Assembly (NCBI GenBank): GCA_016872875.1
Contig: VGYW01000259.1
Span: 1-11,896, forward strand
Source: Planctomycetota bacterium
GTDB lineage: Bacteria > Planctomycetota > PUPC01 > DSUN01
Reading direction: 5' to 3'
DNA length: 11,896 nucleotides
The notes under the pieces are model-generated. The model did not search any database. It saw only the letters and a program-made list of their open reading frames with translations, and had not been told where the DNA came from. The position numbers were made by a program, and so were the translations under genes. This document shows, piece by piece, positions 1 to 10,871 of the stretch (within the stretch, counting starts at the first letter, position 1; every line of letters starts with the position of its first letter).

Positions 1-172
1 CCCTCGGGGAGAGGGCTGGGGTGAGGGTGCTTGGCTTCCCCCTCTCCCTCGGGGAGAGGGCTGGGGTGAGGGTGCTTGGCTTCCCCCTCTCCCTCGGGGA
101 GAGGGCTGGGGTGAGGGTGCTTGGCTTCCCCCTCTCCCTCGGGGAGAGGGCTGGGGTGAGGGTGCTTGGCTT
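1..172. repeat. 45-bp tandem repeat, about 3.8 copies, cut by window edge
   Basis: Copies begin at 1, 46, 91 and 136. They are identical over the full 45 bases until the last copy breaks off after 172. Each complete junction contains a perfect hairpin, CCCTCTCCC-TCG-GGGAGAGGG (9-bp stem, 3-nt loop). Position 1 falls inside such a hairpin, so the array extends to the left. The period is a multiple of 3, so every frame stays open and yields a repetitive peptide. That reading frame (21-380) is a by-product and not a gene. Confidence 0.95.
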
Positions 173-189
173 GCCGCGGACGAGGCAGG

Positions 190-242
190 AAGCACCCTCA
201 CCCGCCCGCCTCGGGCGGGCGACCTCTCCCCAGGGGAGAGGT
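190..242. repeat. Inverted relatives of the 45-bp repeat: two adjacent hairpins
   Basis: Positions 190-203 are the exact reverse complement of 154-167 in the last tandem copy (14 bases). Two perfect hairpins follow directly. Positions 203-221 have an 8-bp GC-only stem with a TCG loop. Positions 222-242 have a 10-bp stem, ACCTCTCCCC, around a single A. The second stem resembles the tandem-repeat hairpin, so this looks like an inverted, diverged member of the same family. The rest of 243-478 shows no gene and only weak structure, such as two ACGCGATTA copies at 261 and 271. Confidence 0.8.
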
Positions 243-478
243 GGGCAGCCGCCGGCCCGGACGCGATTAAACGCGATTACAGCCTCGATCCTTTTTTCAC
301 AAGCCCCAACAGCCAAGAGCCACAAGTGCTTGGCTGAACTGCGCTTCTGGCGAGCAGGGGCCGCCCGCGAGGGGCCATAGGTCTCCTGGGTCGCGCGCCC
401 TCGAGATCGTGGCTCTACGGGCATCCTAGAGCGTTTTCATGGATCGCCGTAAGTGCCTGGCATTCATATGCTTGCGGC

Positions 479-988
479 CTACTTGTCCTTCTTCTCCTCG
501 AACTCCAGCGCGGCGGAGTTGATGCAGTAGCGGAGGCCGGTCGGCTTCGGGCCGTCGTCGAACACGTGGCCCAGGTGCCCCCCGCACCGGGAACACGTCA
601 CCTCGGTCCGCACCATGCCGTGGCTGGTGTCGGCGCTCTTGGCGAGCCGCTCCTCGGCCACGGGGCGGGTGTAGCTGGGCCAGCCGCAGCCGGAGTCGAA
701 CTTGTCCTCCGACACGAACAGCTCGGCCCCGCACCCCGCGCAGCGGTAGACCCCTTTGCCCTTGTGGTTCCAGTACTTCCCCGTGAAGGCCCGCTCGGTG
801 CCCTTCTGGCGCAGCACCTCGTATTGTTCGGGCGTGAGCTGCTTGCGCCACTCCTCGTCGGACTTGGCCACTTTTCCCATCGGGCTTCCCTTCTGTTCCC
901 TCCCCGCCTCCTTCGTCCCGCTGCACGCCGCCAGCGGGACAAGCACCGCCGCCGCGAGCGAGAGTAGAGCTATCCTTGTGGTCCGCAT
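479..988 (-). CDS. msrB: Peptide-methionine (R)-S-oxide reductase MsrB, predicted lipoprotein
   Basis: The 169-residue protein reduces methionine-R-sulfoxide in damaged proteins. Residues 1-21 form a signal peptide ending in a lipobox (LAAC, Cys22), so the enzyme is probably lipid-anchored outside the cytoplasm. The SelR domain spans about 43-165. Zinc-binding pairs are Cys83/Cys86 (CAGC) and Cys132/Cys135 (CSRC). Cys101 in SGCGWPSY matches the usual resolving cysteine. Cys155 in RYCINSAAL is the catalytic cysteine, and the GGHLGHVF motif is present. The chosen ATG has GAGGAG six bases upstream (995-1000) and gives the signal peptide directly. A longer in-frame ORF back to 1189 passes through low-complexity DNA and is rejected. 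The gene stands alone, divergent from the hypothetical at 1416, and is the fused-free MsrB form with no MsrA domain. All key residues are intact. Confidence 0.95.
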   Translation of the reverse strand: MRTTRIALLSLAAAVLVPLAACSGTKEAGREQKGSPMGKVAKSDEEWRKQLTPEQYEVLRQKGTERAFTGKYWNHKGKGVYRCAGCGAELFVSEDKFDSGCGWPSYTRPVAEERLAKSADTSHGMVRTEVTCSRCGGHLGHVFDDGPKPTGLRYCINSAALEFEEKKDK

Positions 989-1087
989 CGCGCGCTCCTC
1001 TACATTGCCGCCCCCTTTATCAGCATAGAGCAAAACACCATCGCCCGCAAGGCCGTCTGTCGTTCGCCCGTGCTGGCGCCCGGTCTG

Positions 1088-1142
1088 CCACACACACACG
1101 CGCGCGCGCACGGCAGGGCGCGCCTGTGTGCAAACACACAGG
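1088..1142. repeat. Alternating CA/CG tract followed by a perfect 8-bp hairpin
   Basis: Positions 1089-1112 are alternating pyrimidine-purine (CA then CG steps), a composition known to favour Z-DNA. A perfect hairpin follows at 1123-1142: CCTGTGTG, loop CAAA, CACACAGG. It lies in the divergent gap upstream of msrB, but no T-run follows it in either direction, so a terminator role is not supported. Confidence 0.7.
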
Positions 1143-1265
1143 TTTGCCCCGCAGAACCTGAAGCTGAGTGCAGAGAAAAGCCCCTCCATTCTGTATCAAC
1201 TGCGCTCCCGACACACTTGAGCCAGACTGGGTATTTTGGCGATCCGGAGCCTTCCGGGGCCTTCC

Positions 1266-1313
1266 CGCCATAGTGGGTCAACCCGCGCCACACATACTTG
1301 ACCCACTATGGCG
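1266..1313. repeat. Perfect 16-bp inverted repeat with 16-nt spacer
   Basis: The left arm at 1266-1281 reads CGCCATAGTGGGTCAA. The arm at 1298-1313 is its exact reverse complement, and positions 1282-1297 form the spacer. It sits in the gap between the divergent msrB and the hypothetical gene at 1416. It could be a paired operator, a cruciform or hairpin, or the ends of a lost small insertion. No U-tract follows either arm, so an intrinsic terminator is less likely. The symmetry is seen directly; its function is unknown. Confidence 0.85.
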
Positions 1314-1415
1314 CCCCATCGCCACATGTCCTTGCGCATCATACACTTACACCCCACTCAGTCCACAGACTCACACGGATTCGCCCATCGCGGCAAGCCG
1401 CAGCCAAGGAGGACA

Positions 1416-2129
1416 GTGGACAGTAGACAATCTGCAATCGTCCTCGTCCTCGTCGTCGTCCTCGTCCTCGATTCTCCTGCTCCCGGATTTCCTGCCGGAA
1501 AACGCGAGCAGGAGTACGCGAAGCTCTTGGAAGCCTGCGGAGGGGTTCCGAAGGCACCCTCCCCAGCCACGGACAGAATCTGCGAGATAGGGTCACGGCC
1601 AGTCCAAGACGTCCTTTTCGACCACGACGGCCCGCCTTGGGAGCATGGCTGGGAGGTGCTGGTGCCCCGACATAAGAAGCCGAACGTGAGCGTAAGCCAC
1701 TCTAGCGATCCCGCAGTTGGCCGCGCGATTGCGCTGGCAGCAAACGAAGAGTTCGTGATGAACTACACGGTAGACGACAAGGCAAAGCAAGGCAGAACGG
1801 TCCAGTGCGTCGGGCAGTTTGGCACCCGGAACTCCCGACTCTATGTGTGGGTCATGCTCGTGCGGCCCGGCCACACCGAGCCGGAGGATGGTTACCTGGA
1901 GATTGATGTCGGGGGCAATGAGACCAAGATTGCTCATGAGGGCACGCTACCCGAGGCCGTTATCGCTGTCTCTGCCGAGCCGGTCTCAGGCGCCTGGGGA
2001 CGGTTGACGGTGAACATCGAGGACGCCTTTCGTCGCACGCCTGGGTCTCGAGGATACCGTCTAGCAGGCATGAAGGGTTTCCGCATCCGACAGGAGCTGA
2101 CTCTAGCTTCGATCTCCGTGCTGGAGTAG
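1416..2129 (+). CDS. Hypothetical protein with hydrophobic N-terminus, possible beta-sandwich
   Basis: I do not recognise this gene. The 237-residue reading from the GTG at 1416 has the perfect ribosome-binding sequence AAGGAGG at 1406-1412, but only three bases from the start, which is short. The frame is also open back to an ATG at 1308, which lies inside the inverted repeat and has no ribosome-binding site. After two arginine-flanked residues comes the hydrophobic run IVLVLVVVLVL, then a Pro/Ala-rich segment, which resembles a signal peptide or anchor. That run is encoded by a TCG/TCC trinucleotide repeat. From about residue 65 the sequence looks like a real folded domain: alternating polar and hydrophobic strands, GWEVLVP and RLYVWVMLVRP, then a final GFRIRQELTLASISVLE typical of the last strands of a beta-sandwich. 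Third positions are less GC-rich than in neighbouring genes, which could mean acquisition or decay. It may be a gene remnant. The start is uncertain. Confidence 0.5.
   Translation: MDSRQSAIVLVLVVVLVLDSPAPGFPAGKREQEYAKLLEACGGVPKAPSPATDRICEIGSRPVQDVLFDHDGPPWEHGWEVLVPRHKKPNVSVSHSSDPAVGRAIALAANEEFVMNYTVDDKAKQGRTVQCVGQFGTRNSRLYVWVMLVRPGHTEPEDGYLEIDVGGNETKIAHEGTLPEAVIAVSAEPVSGAWGRLTVNIEDAFRRTPGSRGYRLAGMKGFRIRQELTLASISVLE
1438..1470 (+). repeat. Trinucleotide microsatellite (TCG/TCC), 11 units
   Basis: Eleven consecutive TCG or TCC triplets. In the frame of the overlapping hypothetical gene they read as Val/Leu and build its hydrophobic segment; in another frame they read as poly-Ser. Slippage in whole triplets would lengthen or shorten the hydrophobic run without breaking the frame. 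Confidence 0.9.
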
Positions 2130-2487
2130 GCCAGCGCAGGCATATCACACGTGCCGGGGCCGTGCGGCGGATGAGGGAGATGGCGCTACAGGGAAAGCAG
2201 GAAGGAGAAGAGAAGAACCGGCTATAAGGAATGCAGGAAGGCAGGAAAGGAGGAAGTCAAGGGGCAGGAGGGACAAGGGAATAATCAACACCGAACATGC
2301 CAAGAGTGCGAGAGAATGGAGTTGAGAGGTAGCCACAAGCGACGCGGTCGTGGTCCTCCCCGGCCCCTCATCTCTTTTCCTGCATTCCTGCCTTCCTTAT
2401 AGGCCTTCTCCCTCTTCGGTTTTATTCCCTTGTCCCCATTCCCTTGTCCCCCGCGGCCCCGGCGCGCCGCCCGTCCCTACGGCCTGG
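2130..2487. repeat. Convergent intergenic gap with polypurine and polypyrimidine tracts
   Basis: The plus-strand hypothetical gene and the minus-strand TPR gene converge here. Positions about 2172-2285 are purine-rich, with repeated GGAAGG/GCAGGAA motifs. Positions about 2374-2451 are the pyrimidine-rich counterpart. The segment 2222-2245 is an imperfect reverse complement of 2379-2402; the T and G variants of the GCAGGAA units are swapped. The 14-mer ATTCCCTTGTCCCC is tandemly duplicated at 2424-2437 and 2438-2451, and its reverse complement is matched in part near 2272-2284. A short hydrophobic minus-strand ORF (2145-2336) is produced by the purine bias and is not a credible gene. Confidence 0.7.
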
Positions 2488-5313
2488 CTACTTCGGGAGC
2501 ATTCTCTCGAGCTTGGGGAGCTCGGGGTTTTGGGGATCGAGGGTGCGGATAGCTTCGAGGGCCTTGCGGGCGAGGGCGGCCCTGCCGGCGACGGCCCAGG
2601 CCTGGGCTCGGGCTATGAGGGCGGCCAGATGGGTCGGCTCGATGGCCGCGGCGACGGCGTATTCGCGGATGGCGGAGTCTACGGCGTCGGCGGCCTCGTG
2701 CTGCTTCGCGGCGGCAAGGTGTATCTGCGGGTCGTAGGGGTCTACGAAGATGGCGTCGAGGTAGGCTGCGGCGGACTCGGCGTGGCGGCCCTCGCCGGCG
2801 AGGAGCTCGGCGAGTTTGACGAGGGTGCGGGGGTTGGAGGCGACGAGCCGAGTGCCCTCGCGGAGGACCTCGATGGCTTGCTTGGGCTTGCCCGCCTTGA
2901 CGTAGAGGTCGGCCAGGCGCTCCTGAAGCGTGGCGCCGCCCTGGAAGAAGCGGGGGTAGATTCTGCGGGCGGCCTCGAGCTCGGCGATGGCCTCGTCGGT
3001 CCGCCCCTCCTTCTCGGCGATGTTGGCGAGGTGGAATGGGGCGAAGAAGTAGGCGGGGTCGGCCTGTTTGGCGGCCTGGAGGTGCTTCCTGGCCTCGTCG
3101 GGCTTCTTGTCGTGGTTGAGGGCCACCAGGCCGAGGATGGCGTGTGCGCGGGCGAGCTTGGGGCTCAGCTCGATGGCCTTCGCCGCGGCCTTGCGGGCGT
3201 CGTCGGCGCGGCCGGCGGCCAGGCGGCCTGAGGCGACGTTGGCCCATAGGTCGGCGTTCTTCTCGTCTTTCTTGAGCTCCTCTTCGAGCTTCTTGAGTGC
3301 CTCCTTGTCGGGCGGGGGCTTTGGGGACTTTATCTGGTCGGCCCAGCGGCGGACGTAGGCGAGGGTCTCGTCGTTCAACTGTTTGAGGGTCTTGCCGGTG
3401 ACTTTGGGCAGCACCTCCTCGGTCTTCTTGCCGTCGCGGTACAGGTCGAGCATCTTGCCGAAGACCTCGGGGCCGCAGGTCTCCTGAAGGTAGCGGCAGA
3501 TGAGGAAGGCGTGGTAGTAGCACAGCGGCACCTGGGTGGGGAACTTCGGGCGGGTGAAGCCAGTGTTCAGGTCCTCGATGGGCAGGAGCTGGTTGTTCGC
3601 CAGGGCGTGGGCGAGCATGCCGTCCCAGTTCACCCGCGTGTCGCCCTCTTCCAGGACGCTGAGGCCCTCGGTGAGCCAGCGGGGGATGTTGTAGCGGGTC
3701 TTCTGGAGGGTGAGGACGTGAGCGAACTCGTGGATGAGGACGTGGCGCCAGTTGAAGGCGTTGGCGGGGTTGAGGCGGCTCAGGCGCGGGGAGGGCATGG
3801 TGATGACCTGACCGAGGCAGGCGCCCAGGGCGCTCAGGCCGGGCAGGCCCATCGTCCTCGCCGAGAACTCCTCGTGTTTGGGGAAGAGGAGCACCAGCGT
3901 CCGCTCGCCGTATTGCTTTGGGCCGACGGGTGTGACGGCGTACTTGCGGGCGAGCGATTCGTACATCGGCTCGAGGAGCGATTCGAGGTAGGGCCAGAGG
4001 ATTCTCTCCTCGGTCTTGTCGAGCTTCACGTAGAAGTGGGGGGTCTCGTAGTAGGCGAACTCTTTCTTCTTGAGGTCGCGGTCCAGGACGGTGAGGGTGT
4101 TGTAGGCCCAGACGTTGAACTTGTTGAGCTCGAAGGCTTTGTCGAGGAGGCGATAGCCTTCGGCCTCCTCGCCGGCGCGGAGGAGGTTCATCCCGGCGAG
4201 GAAGTAGCCGTGCCAGTGGTCGGGGTCGAGCGCGATGGCCTTGCGTGCCCACTCGACGGCGGCGGGGGTTCGGCGGAGGCGTTCGCTGGCCTGGGCGAGC
4301 GTGGTGTAGAGCTCGGCGTACTTGGGGTTGATCTTGAGCACCTGCGCGATGGCCTTGTCGCGTTCCGCGGCGTCGCCCACGGCCTCGTAATGCGCGGCGA
4401 GGAAGGCGAGGGCGTAGGGATGGCTGGGGTTCACGGCCAGCGCCGCCTTCACCTCGGCCAGGCTCTCGGCGTGCTTCTCGTCCACCGCCAGCATCGTGGC
4501 CCTCACGAGGTGGGCGAGGGGCAGGTTCGGGTTGGTCTTGAGGGCGGCGTCCACGCCTTGCTGTGCGCCGGTGTGGTTGCCGTTGGCCAGTTGGATGATG
4601 CCGAGGCCGAGGTGGGCGACGGCCAGGTTGGGATTGACCTTCAGGGCGCCCTCGAAGCACTTGCGGGCGAGGGGCCAGGCATACTTGTCGAGGCAGTGGT
4701 AGCCTGCGGCGGCCAGGATGTCGGTGGACTTCGGGTCGAGGCCCATCGCCTCCTGATAGGCGTCCCAGGCACCCTTTGGGTCCTCCTTGCGGACGGCGCG
4801 TGCGACGGCGGCGAGGGCCTCCGCGCTCTTCGCCTTGTTCTGGTTGTAGAGCGCGAAGAAGTGGCTCACCTGGGCGTCGAAGGCGTCGCGTTTGCCCGTG
4901 AGGTCGGCCAGCTCGAGGGAGAGGACGCGAGCCTTGAGGTGCTCCTTGTCGCGTTCGATGGCGCGGGCAAGCGGCTTGGCCGCCTCGTCGTAGCGGCCGG
5001 CCTCCATGAGCGCAGTTGCCTGCCAGCAGAGGGCGTCGGGACTATCGGGTGCGGCCTTGGCGATGGCCTCGCCCTCGGCCACGGCCTCCTTGTAGCGCCC
5101 GGTCTCAAGGAAGGCCCTGATTCGCAGGCCGCGGGCATCGGCCTCGGCCTTGGGGTCGGGCTTGGCCAGGAGCGCATCGAGGGCCTTCAGGCCGTCTGCA
5201 TATTTGCCCGCGAGGATGGCGTCGCGAGCCTTGTCGAGCTCGCTCTCGCCGGCGCGCGCCGCCAAACTGAGCAATAGTGCAGCAAAGGACAGGGTTGTGA
5301 CACGCCGCAACAT
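2488..5313 (-). CDS. Secreted TPR-repeat protein with central MA-like metallopeptidase domain
   Basis: The 941-residue protein starts at the ATG that gives a clean signal peptide (LRRVTTLSFAALLLSLAARA, about residues 2-21). GAGGAG lies 13 bases upstream (5327-5332), a little far. The frame is open for 39 further codons upstream, but those are made by the 9-bp repeat hairpin and are rejected. Residues about 24-420 hold roughly ten TPR-type helical pairs, with recurring patterns like NPNLAVAHLGLG and ALDPDHWHGYFLAG. Residues about 420-665 are a gluzincin-like domain with the zinc motif HEFAH at 528-532 and a downstream glutamate at 549 in RWLTEGLS, matching the peptidase-MA-like family. A charged linker then leads to about seven more TPR units to the C-terminus. 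TPRs mediate protein contacts, so a periplasmic or surface protease or scaffold is plausible; the substrate is unknown. It is 129 bases downstream of the beta-galactosidase gene on the same strand, with a large hairpin between. Confidence 0.88.
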   Translation of the reverse strand: MLRRVTTLSFAALLLSLAARAGESELDKARDAILAGKYADGLKALDALLAKPDPKAEADARGLRIRAFLETGRYKEAVAEGEAIAKAAPDSPDALCWQATALMEAGRYDEAAKPLARAIERDKEHLKARVLSLELADLTGKRDAFDAQVSHFFALYNQNKAKSAEALAAVARAVRKEDPKGAWDAYQEAMGLDPKSTDILAAAGYHCLDKYAWPLARKCFEGALKVNPNLAVAHLGLGIIQLANGNHTGAQQGVDAALKTNPNLPLAHLVRATMLAVDEKHAESLAEVKAALAVNPSHPYALAFLAAHYEAVGDAAERDKAIAQVLKINPKYAELYTTLAQASERLRRTPAAVEWARKAIALDPDHWHGYFLAGMNLLRAGEEAEGYRLLDKAFELNKFNVWAYNTLTVLDRDLKKKEFAYYETPHFYVKLDKTEERILWPYLESLLEPMYESLARKYAVTPVGPKQYGERTLVLLFPKHEEFSARTMGLPGLSALGACLGQVITMPSPRLSRLNPANAFNWRHVLIHEFAHVLTLQKTRYNIPRWLTEGLSVLEEGDTRVNWDGMLAHALANNQLLPIEDLNTGFTRPKFPTQVPLCYYHAFLICRYLQETCGPEVFGKMLDLYRDGKKTEEVLPKVTGKTLKQLNDETLAYVRRWADQIKSPKPPPDKEALKKLEEELKKDEKNADLWANVASGRLAAGRADDARKAAAKAIELSPKLARAHAILGLVALNHDKKPDEARKHLQAAKQADPAYFFAPFHLANIAEKEGRTDEAIAELEAARRIYPRFFQGGATLQERLADLYVKAGKPKQAIEVLREGTRLVASNPRTLVKLAELLAGEGRHAESAAAYLDAIFVDPYDPQIHLAAAKQHEAADAVDSAIREYAVAAAIEPTHLAALIARAQAWAVAGRAALARKALEAIRTLDPQNPELPKLERMLPK

Positions 5314-5339
5314 GGTCCTGATCGCTCTCCTCTTGCGGC

Positions 5340-5425
5340 CCTTAGGTCCCTGGGGTCCCTGTGGTCCCTTCCGCGCCATAGGGGGAAGGGACCACAGGGA
5401 CCACAGGGACCACAGGGACCTAAGG
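5340..5425. repeat. Large imperfect hairpin built of 9-bp GGGACCACA units
   Basis: The arm at 5340-5372 (33 bases) pairs with 5384-5425 (42 bases) around an 11-base loop. The right arm carries three GGGACCACA units. The left arm equals it except for one missing 9-bp unit and one C/A substitution. The structure lies between the end of the beta-galactosidase gene and the start of the TPR gene, just upstream of the latter's ribosome-binding site. In the minus-strand transcript it would form a very stable stem between the two genes. It could attenuate, terminate (without a U-tract) or process the transcript; this is inference. Confidence 0.9.
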
Positions 5426-5442
5426 GACACGGAACAGATCCC

Positions 5443-9204
<3,762 letters not shown>

Positions 9205-10005
9205 TCAGCTCCGCTTCGCAATCTCGCCCCTAAGCCACTCAACGGACTCCAGCTCCAGGTCGCAGAGGCAACTTGCCAGGAAGATCATCCCCTCGATTCG
9301 GCCCTGCCGAAGCCACTGGACACCCAGGCGGTACTGGTGCTGGAAGAGGTCGAGAGGCATGGGCTGGCGGGTGCCGTAGTCCCACATATAGCAGCCGAGG
9401 ACCTTGCGCACGCCGAACGACACGGCCTCGAAATGTGTGAAGCTCGCCTCCAGGTTCGCGAGGTCGGCCGCCTTCCACGTCCACAGCGTCGCAATGTCGC
9501 ACTGGCGAAGGTGGTCCCCGACGGGCAGGTTGAGCTGATGGGCGTAGAGGACGACCCAGAGGTCGAGCGGCCGCGGGCCGGCGCGGAGGCGCTCGCGGAA
9601 GCCCGCCAGGTCGGCCACGCTCCAGCGGGCGACCCGTCCCTCGGCGTCGGGCTCGTGGAAGAAGTCGTCCATCATCGCCCCGGCGATGTTGGGGAACCTG
9701 GCGGCCAGGCGCAGCACCTCGCCGAGGTCGGTCGCCTCATCGTTCCGCTTCGACGAGGAGTCGCCCACGATTGACCAGACGACCCGCTTCAGCGAGCTCA
9801 TGGCGAGGGCGTGCTGGTCGAAGGGCGGCTGCGGCTTGCCGCCGTAGACCACCATGATGACGTTCGGGATGCCCATGTAGTGTGCCGCCTCGGTGGGCGT
9901 GATGCGGGTCGGCCGCGGCAGCCCCCACCCGGCGTTCTGAGCGCCCTCCTCGTGGGACCATAGCCAGAAGCGATTCCCGATGTCTTCCCCGCGCGAGTTG
10001 CTCAT
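9205..10005 (-). CDS. Uncharacterised protein, predicted small TIM-barrel fold
   Basis: I do not recognise a family. The 266-residue protein starts at an ATG with AAAGGA nine bases upstream (10015-10020). A 20-codon in-frame extension to 10065 lacks a ribosome-binding site. Eight short hydrophobic strands at regular spacing suggest a complete (beta/alpha)8 barrel: NRFWLWS (11-17), NVIMVVY (48-54), KRVVWSIVGD (73-82), NIAGAMMDDFF (106-116), LDLWVVLY (147-154), DIATLWTW (170-177), KVLGCYMWDY (201-210) and IEGMIFLAS (238-246). Acidic residues at strand ends (Asp113, Asp114, Asp209) and several exposed Trp residues would suit a sugar-binding or glycosidase-like site. There is no signal peptide. 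It lies between two repeat clusters and is not tightly linked to the next gene. The fold assignment is by eye, and an enzymatic role is speculative. Confidence 0.7.
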   Translation of the reverse strand: MSNSRGEDIGNRFWLWSHEEGAQNAGWGLPRPTRITPTEAAHYMGIPNVIMVVYGGKPQPPFDQHALAMSSLKRVVWSIVGDSSSKRNDEATDLGEVLRLAARFPNIAGAMMDDFFHEPDAEGRVARWSVADLAGFRERLRAGPRPLDLWVVLYAHQLNLPVGDHLRQCDIATLWTWKAADLANLEASFTHFEAVSFGVRKVLGCYMWDYGTRQPMPLDLFQHQYRLGVQWLRQGRIEGMIFLASCLCDLELESVEWLRGEIAKRS

Positions 10006-10220
10006 GCCGGGCCATCCTTTCCATTCCTGATCCCACATGATATGCGCGTGAGGCGTTCGACACAAGCAGCGCGTCCCATCCGGGTGCGATAGCAGGCCCG
10101 CGTGGCCTCAAAAGAGCGTGCTACGACGCTGCTGGGGAGGTTCCCTCCCGGCCCACGGCCTAAGGTCATCGTGCACGCCGGAGGCACCCGGATGCTCTCC
10201 CTTCTTGACCGCGGAACATG

Positions 10221-10702
10221 ATTTCACACTTGTACAAGTGTGGAATCATCTCCCGGCGTCCGGTGCCTTCCGCAAGCGCCACCTGGGGAGTGCCGCCACG
10301 ACTCCAGAGTGGCCAGTCGCTGCCCGCTCGCCGGAGGTGCCTCCCCCCGCCGCTGCCGGCCCGGGGAAGCGATTCCACACTTGTACAAGTGTGAAATCGT
10401 CTCCCGGCGTCCGGTGCCTTCCGCAAGCGCCACCTGGGGAGTGCCGCCGTGGCTCCAAAGTAGCCCGCCGCTGCCCGCTCGCCGGAGGTGCCTCCCCCCG
10501 CCGCTGCCGGCCCGGGGAAGCGATTCCACACTTGTACAAGTGTGAGATTATTTCTCGGCGCCCCTTGCCTCCGGCAAGTGGCATCGGAGGAGTGCCGCCG
10601 TGGCTGGAAAGAGCCATCCATCACCCGCGCGCCAGAAGTACTTCTCCGCTCTCGCTTCCGGCCCGGGGGGAAGATGATTCCATACTTGTACAAGTGTGGA
10701 AT
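10221..10702. repeat. Array of four 26-bp palindromes with about 125-bp intervening units
   Basis: Near-perfect palindromes lie at 10221-10246, 10372-10397, 10523-10548 and 10677-10702, spaced 151, 151 and 154 bases. All share the perfect core CACTTGTACAAGTG, with flanks ATTCCA/TGGAAT. The arms vary only at outer positions. As RNA each would form an 11-bp stem with a GUAC loop. The intervening units 10247-10371 and 10398-10522 are nearly identical (125 bases, very GC-rich). The third (10549-10676, 128 bases) is diverged but keeps blocks such as GTGCCGCC and CCGGCCCGGGG. The similar intervening units rule out a CRISPR array. The array fills most of the gap between the URO-D-like gene and the TIM-barrel gene. 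Confidence 0.95.
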
Positions 10703-10776
10703 GACAGACGCGCACAAACTCATGTGAACGAGGACGGAAGGGACAGTCACGACGGCTGAGTGGCGCCCAATCACCG

Positions 10777-10824
10777 GTGCACCCAGGCAGGCCCGGCGCA
10801 GTCGAATGGGGGGGCCTGGTGCAC
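10777..10824. repeat. Hairpin downstream of the URO-D-like gene
   Basis: GTGCAC-C-CAGGC (10777-10788) pairs with GCCTGGTGCAC (10814-10824): 11 base pairs with one bulged C and a 25-nt loop. It lies 48 bases beyond the stop codon of the minus-strand URO-D-like gene. It could protect or help end that transcript, but no U-run follows, so it is not called a terminator. The rest of 10703-10871 shows no gene. Confidence 0.55.
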
Positions 10825-10871
10825 AACGCCTCAATCGGGTCCGCCCCATCCCCGGCAGGCCCGCCGGCCGG

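Noticed and set aside
21..380. 119-codon open frame
   Set aside because: It is a translation of the 45-bp tandem repeat; the frame is open only because the period is divisible by three.
412..436. Possible terminator hairpin GCTCTA...TAGAGC followed by GTTTT
   Set aside because: The stem is only 6 bp and the T-run faces the plus strand, where no gene ends; it does not fit msrB, which ends from the other direction.
1000..1293. Overlapping small ORFs on both strands upstream of msrB
   Set aside because: They run through the CA/CG tract and hairpin, with no start signals and no domain-like sequence.
2145..2336. Small hydrophobic minus-strand ORF
   Set aside because: Its Leu/Ser/Pro richness comes from reading the purine tract in reverse; it has no ribosome-binding site or conserved feature.
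3511..5277. Long plus-strand open frame opposite the TPR gene
   Set aside because: It is a shadow of GC-rich codon bias; its Val/Gly/Leu/Glu-rich translation has no domain pattern, while the minus frame has clear TPR and HEFAH motifs.
10221..10702. CRISPR-like array
   Set aside because: The intervening segments are about 125 bases and nearly identical to each other, unlike unique 30-40-base spacers, and no cas gene is present.
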